A stretch of DNA of 8,811 nucleotides from Candidatus Kuenenbacteria bacterium CG_4_8_14_3_um_filter_39_15 (lineage in GTDB: Bacteria; Patescibacteriota; Patescibacteriia; UBA2196; GWA2-42-15): the NCBI GenBank assembly GCA_002782365.1, contig PFHP01000052.1, forward strand, positions 1 through 8,811, written 5' to 3'. Below the pieces are notes generated by a model that saw only the letters and a program-made list of their open reading frames with translations, had not been told where the DNA came from and searched no databases. This document shows, one piece after another, positions 6,864 through 8,811 of this stretch; within the stretch, counting starts at the first letter, position 1; every line of letters starts with the position of its first letter. Both the position numbers and the translations under genes were made by a program.

Positions 6864-7589
6864 CTACGGGCAATTGGTGGCTTTTTTAAAGCCTGCTTTA
6901 ATGGCTTCGCTTTCCGTGCAAAAATATCCCTCGCCTTTGCGCTTGTCAATCTTGACCGTCTCGTAGTTATCACAGCCGGGAATTAAATATGTTTTGCCAA
7001 AACCTTTTTCTGAAATATTGCCTTTGATAATACAGTTTGGATCAGCTGGCAGATTGTTTTGCTCGCGCAAATCAGCTGTCTTGGCATAATCACACGCCAG
7101 CCATAAACCCCGGCCCTCCCGCTTAGCTTCTTCTTCAGCTGAACTTAATAAATCGCGATATCTATTATTAGGCGAACTGCTGGTATCAAAAGCAAAACCC
7201 TGCCTGACTAAATAATCATTGACCAGTAAATTATCTTCTGCCTCTTTCTCTAAAATAACATAACGGAGCAAACGATCATACTTATCCTGCTCTTCAATAT
7301 CTTTGTCTAATCTCACAACTTTATCTTCAACTAATTCTTTGAGAGCGGCCTGTGCCTGACCATAATAACAATCACCTTCTTCCGGCGCATCAATGCCTAG
7401 CAGTCTGATTTTCTCATCCCCATTAATTCTAAAAGTATCACCGTCAATGACTTGAATGACTTTTGCTCTGCTGCCATCGCCAGTACTTTGTTTATCTCCC
7501 GTATCATAAAATCCCAGCCAGGCTAAAATAATACCCAAAACAATAACCGGAAACAAAAAATATTTCTGCTTGATTTTTGGAAGTTTCAT
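6864..7589 (-). CDS. Membrane-anchored staphylococcal-type (SNase) nuclease with Cys-rich C-terminal domain
   Basis: A 241-residue protein. Residues 10-26 form a membrane helix after a basic start (MKLPKIKQKY), so the rest should be extracellular, tethered or released. The SNase OB-fold domain (about 41-165) cuts DNA or RNA using calcium. Its motifs are VIQVIDGDTFRI (45-55), IRLLGIDAPE (61-70) with the Arg, Asp and Glu of the active site, DKYDRLLRYV (102-111) with the second catalytic Arg, and REGRGLW (157-163). A second domain (about 183-241) has four spaced Cys (186, 206, 224, 240) in N-C-I-I-K-G-N, P-G-C, Y-F-C-T-E-x-E-A and T-N-C-P. This tail is common behind SNase domains and may bind metal or form disulfides. 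The ATG at 7589 follows a perfect extended -10 by eight bases. The adjacent HhH/OB/LTD surface protein suggests a joint role in using outside nucleic acid (inference). Confidence 0.93.
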   Translation of the reverse strand: MKLPKIKQKYFLFPVIVLGIILAWLGFYDTGDKQSTGDGSRAKVIQVIDGDTFRINGDEKIRLLGIDAPEEGDCYYGQAQAALKELVEDKVVRLDKDIEEQDKYDRLLRYVILEKEAEDNLLVNDYLVRQGFAFDTSSSPNNRYRDLLSSAEEEAKREGRGLWLACDYAKTADLREQNNLPADPNCIIKGNISEKGFGKTYLIPGCDNYETVKIDKRKGEGYFCTESEAIKAGFKKATNCP

Positions 7590-7597
7590 ACATATTT

Positions 7598-7626
7598 ATT
7601 ATAACAGGCTTGAAATTATTCACCAA
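7598..7626 (-). promoter_or_regulatory. Promoter of the nuclease gene with extended -10
   Basis: On the minus strand, TTGGTG (7626-7621), 17 bases, then TATAAT (7603-7598) preceded by TGT (7606-7604), giving TGTTATAAT. The -10 ends eight bases before the ATG at 7589, which implies a leader of about zero to three bases. It overlaps the oppositely directed tRNA promoter. Confidence 0.7.
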
Positions 7627-7638
7627 ATCCGCTAATAT
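7610..7638 (+). promoter_or_regulatory. Promoter of the tRNA-Leu/tRNA-Gly cluster
   Basis: TTGAAA (7610-7615), a 17-base spacer and TAATAT (7633-7638) stand about 50 bases before the tRNA-Leu. The -35 box lies inside the divergent nuclease promoter, so the two cannot be occupied together. Confidence 0.55.
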
Positions 7639-7687
7639 AAAATTAATTATTCATTGGGGGTGATGGCACTGGCCCGCCGATGCTTGA

Positions 7688-7769
7688 GCCGGAGTGGTGG
7701 AATTGGTAGACACGCTAGCCCTAGGAGCTAGTGGGGAAACCTGTGGGAGTTCGAGTCTCCCCTCCGGCA
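7688..7769 (+). tRNA. tRNA-Leu(UAG), with C at position 33
   Basis: A complete class II tRNA. The acceptor GCCGGAG pairs with CTCCGGC (7762-7768), with discriminator A7769; CCA is not encoded. D stem GTG/CAC; anticodon stem CTAGC/GCTAG (7715-7719, 7727-7731); a 13-base variable arm able to form a short stem; T arm GGGAG-TTCGAGT-CTCCC (7745-7761). The anticodon loop is CCTAGGA, giving anticodon UAG (7722-7724), which reads CUN leucine codons. The base before the anticodon (7721) is C where U33 is almost universal. All stems are intact, so the gene looks active. Confidence 0.95.
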
Positions 7770-7794
7770 TAGGCGCTGGCGAGTGGGTCTGCTA

Positions 7795-7869
7795 GCGGGT
7801 ATAGTATAATGGTTATTATGTCAGGTTTCCAACCTGAAGATACGGGTCCGATTCCCATTACCCGCTCCA
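7795..7869 (+). tRNA. tRNA-Gly(UCC), with an altered T arm, CCA encoded
   Basis: The acceptor GCGGGTA pairs with TACCCGC (7859-7865), with discriminator T7866 and encoded CCA (7867-7869). The anticodon arm TCAGG-TTTCCAA-CCTGA gives anticodon UCC (7828-7830). The T arm departs from the norm: the stem ACGGG/CCCAT has a C50 x A64 mismatch (7843, 7857), and the loop TCCGATT has C55 (7848) in place of the nearly invariant U/pseudouridine. It lies 25 bases after tRNA-Leu and probably shares its transcript. It could be active, edited or decaying. Confidence 0.9.
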
Positions 7870-7898
7870 ACTAGAAATTTATAAATTAATTTTATTAT

Positions 7899-8325
7899 AT
7901 GCCTAAAGAAAAATAAAAAAAATATAGAAAATACTCCAACTAAAGAAACGGCTCAACAAGAGCTCAAAAAAAAATTTGGCATTGAAGACACGACTGCTTT
8001 TCGTGTGGCTCTTCAAAGCGGTGATATTGATAAGTGTAAAGAGTGGTTGCAGCATATTATTAATAATAAAAAGCAATTTCCCCAATATCAAAGCACTTGG
8101 GACAATTGGTTAAAAGATCGAAAACAAGAAATTTCCCAGCAGGAATTATTTAAAAAATTTGGAATGAGGAAAACTGCTGATTTCCGCCAAACTTTAGAAA
8201 AGGGGAAGGTTAAGGAAGCTAAAGAATGGTTACAATACATTCTTGATAATCGTGACCAATTTCCGCAATACAATGATAACTGGTTTGAAGATCGGCAAAG
8301 AGAATTAGGACAGGCACAAAAATAA
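7899..8325 (+). pseudogene. Two-repeat helical protein of unknown function, frameshifted after codon 5
   Basis: The long frame (7903-8325) has no ATG, only a GTG at 8005 that would cut off part of the first repeat. An ATG at 7899 opens MPKEK and meets TAA at 7914. Removing one A from the run 7909-7913 joins it to the long frame, giving about 141 residues. This may be a real frameshift, an assembly error, or slippage; a non-standard upstream start is the other option. The body is two tandem 61-residue repeats (from 7960 and from 8143). Shared positions are E-L-x-K-K-F-G, T-x-x-F-R-x-x-L-x-x-G, K-E-W-L-Q-x-I, Q-F-P-Q-Y and D-R-x-x-E. The pattern is charged, rich in Trp and predicted helical, with no signal peptide or membrane segment. 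I recognise no family. It follows tRNA-Gly by 29 bases and ends in a good terminator. The close match of the repeats suggests recent selection on the protein. Confidence 0.7.
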
Positions 8326-8332
8326 TTTTCAC

Positions 8333-8370
8333 AAAAAATTCTCCTGATTGTATTAGGGGAATTTTTTGTT
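8333..8370 (+). terminator. Rho-independent terminator after the repeat-protein gene
   Basis: AAAAAATTCTCC (8333-8344) pairs with GGGGAATTTTTT (8356-8367) over 12 positions with one G-T pair and an 11-base loop; the T run follows the GC part of the stem. It lies eight bases after the stop codon. The A-rich left arm means it could also act on transcripts from the other side. Confidence 0.8.
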
Positions 8371-8425
8371 TTAAATACTTATTCTCTTCTCAATTTTTAA
8401 ACTCTTATTTTTATAAACTCAATTT

Positions 8426-8454
8426 TTGACTTATCCACAACAATTTGATATTCT
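8426..8454 (+). promoter_or_regulatory. Promoter of the interrupted tRNA-Leu / GIY-YIG locus
   Basis: TTGACT (8426-8431), exactly 17 bases, then TATTCT (8449-8454). The start would be near 8461, some 15 bases before the first tRNA base at 8476. The region 8371-8425 before it is plain AT-rich spacer. Confidence 0.6.
8431..8439 (+). other. Single consensus DnaA box inside the tRNA promoter
   Basis: TTATCCACA matches the DnaA-box consensus at all nine positions and overlaps the -35/spacer of the promoter. It is the only exact copy I noticed in the window, so it does not mark an origin; regulation by DnaA or chance are both possible. Confidence 0.3.
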
Positions 8455-8475
8455 TAAAATTAATAAAAGTTGCGC

Positions 8476-8510
8476 GCCCGGGTGGTGTAACTGGTAGCCA
8501 CGCAAGACTT
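8476..8510 (+). tRNA. 5' half of a tRNA-Leu, interrupted after anticodon base 34
   Basis: The acceptor 5' strand GCCCGGG, TG, D stem GTG (8485-8487) and CAC (8499-8501) with a D loop containing GGTAG, then G26 and anticodon 5' stem CAAGA (8503-8507) and loop bases C-T-T (8508-8510). This aligns base for base with the tRNA-Leu at 7688. The gene stops after U34, where two hairpins begin. AAAATCT at 8563-8569 continues the loop of a tRNA-Leu(UAA) plus three stem bases (anticodon UAA), but the sequence then departs and no T arm or CCCGGGC acceptor strand is found before 8811. Either the 3' half lies beyond the edge, making the insert intron-like, or the gene is a broken remnant. Confidence 0.75.
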
Positions 8511-8562
8511 ACCCTGCACCACGTGGGGTGCAGGGTACCCCAAACCCTACGTGGTTTGGGGT
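8511..8562 (+). repeat. Two abutting 26-base hairpins inserted in the tRNA-Leu anticodon loop
   Basis: Hairpin 1: ACCCTGCACC (8511-8520), six-base loop ACGTGG, GGTGCAGGGT (8527-8536). Hairpin 2: ACCCCAAACC (8537-8546), loop CTACGT, GGTTTGGGGT (8553-8562). Both are perfect, have identical 10-6-10 geometry and touch without a spacer. They share the ends ACCC...GGGT, the inner ACC...GGT and the motif ACGTGG, while the variable stem bases differ in a compensatory way (mainly TGC/GCA against CAA/TTG). The GIY-YIG gene starts 13 bases after the second hairpin. They may be recognition sites for the nuclease, RNA structures, or element ends. Confidence 0.85.
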
Positions 8563-8575
8563 AAAATCTAAACCT

Positions 8576-8811
8576 ATGTTCTATGTCTATATTCTCATGG
8601 ATACAGAAGGTGAAAAAAAATATGTAGGCATGACAAGTAATCTCAAAGAAAGAATAAAACAACATCAATCACACAAAACGTGGACCACATCCAGAATGAA
8701 GAATTTAAAACTTATCTTCTATGAGGCTTTTTTATCTAAAAAAGATGCTATCAGACGAGAAAAATATTTAAAAACATCAAAAGGAAAAAGCAGTCTTAAA
8801 CAAATAATTAG
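8576..8811 (+). CDS. Small GIY-YIG nuclease (UPF0213/YhbQ-like), 3' end outside window
   Basis: Seventy-eight codons from the ATG at 8576, open at the right edge; relatives are about 80-100 residues, so it is nearly complete. The GIY-YIG fold is a single-strand-nicking or double-strand-cutting nuclease domain found in homing endonucleases, UvrC and mobile elements. Visible are FYVYIL (2-7, the GIY part), KYVGMTSNLKERIKQH (15-30, YVG for YIG, with the conserved Arg and the downstream His) and the metal-binding Glu in RREKYLKTSKG (60-70). There is no extra DNA-binding domain, unlike classical group I intron endonucleases. No Shine-Dalgarno sequence precedes the ATG; the paired hairpins end 13 bases upstream and could limit translation. 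The position after a broken tRNA and hairpins suggests a mobile unit. Whether the protein acts on those hairpins is inference. Confidence 0.88.
   Translation, partial: MFYVYILMDTEGEKKYVGMTSNLKERIKQHQSHKTWTTSRMKNLKLIFYEAFLSKKDAIRREKYLKTSKGKSSLKQII

Noticed and set aside
8431..8439. A replication origin at the DnaA box
   Set aside because: There is only one exact box, with no cluster, no unwinding element pattern and no dnaA or dnaN nearby.
8563..8569. AAAATCT as proof of the tRNA-Leu(UAA) 3' half
   Set aside because: Only seven bases match before the sequence departs, in AT-rich DNA; no T arm or acceptor follows in the window. Noted as suggestive only.
8511..8575. A group I or group II intron core before the GIY-YIG gene
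   Set aside because: The 52 bases are fully used by two hairpins, and no P3-P7-type conserved core or domain V was visible. The rest could lie beyond 8811, so only the placement of the break is reported.
8411..8668. Minus-strand open frame of 85 codons across the tRNA, hairpins and GIY-YIG start
   Set aside because: It is antisense to the tRNA half and the nuclease gene, has no recognisable domain and is a shadow frame.

Overview
This window looks like a low-GC chromosome piece from a Patescibacteria (Candidate Phyla Radiation) bacterium. No marker settles the lineage, so this is inference. It rests on a large secreted lamin-tail-domain (LTD) protein, a small GIY-YIG nuclease, few Shine-Dalgarno sequences, short AT-rich spacers and many short GC-rich palindromes, some inside genes. 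I cannot name a genus.

Layout. The 3' part of ychF (plus strand, stop at 448) converges on a minus-strand block that is read from 7589 down to 546. In transcription order the block holds: a membrane-anchored staphylococcal-type nuclease; a terminator; an 878-residue surface protein with a ComEA-type HhH domain, three LTDs, two OB-fold-like domains and a C-terminal membrane anchor; a PfkB sugar/nucleoside kinase overlapping it by 11 nt; a palindrome-rich spacer; a GalT-type nucleotidylyltransferase; an L,D-transpeptidase; and a TsaC/Sua5 protein. The nuclease, the LTD gene and galT each have a good -10 box only 8-9 nt before the ATG, which suggests leaderless mRNAs. Upstream of the nuclease lies a plus-strand block: tRNA-Leu(UAG), tRNA-Gly(UCC), a gene for two tandem 61-residue repeats that carries a frameshift near its start, a terminator, and then a promoter driving the 5' half of a tRNA-Leu.

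The most unusual locus is at the right edge (8426-8811). The tRNA-Leu stops after anticodon base U34, the classical site of the tRNA-Leu(UAA) group I intron. It is followed without a gap by two abutting hairpins of identical geometry (10-nt arms, 6-nt loops) whose stems differ by compensatory changes. A GIY-YIG nuclease gene then begins and runs off the window. This looks like a mobile unit sitting in a tRNA anticodon loop; the sequence beyond 8811 decides whether it is an intron, an insertion or a tRNA relic.

A second theme is palindromic repeats. A shared frame (hairpin CCTCCCCTC/GAGGGGAGG plus a flanking AGAGGGG) carries different inner palindromes. One copy is inserted in frame in tsaC (19 codons), and an unrelated palindrome probably sits in frame in the pfkB gene. 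This resembles the Rickettsia palindromic elements that insert into coding sequence.

Functionally, the secreted nuclease and the HhH/OB/LTD surface protein could act together in handling extracellular DNA (inference). The other genes are housekeeping: translation-factor ATPase, tRNA t6A modification, cell-wall cross-linking and sugar metabolism. No stretch over 300 bases lacks a gene.
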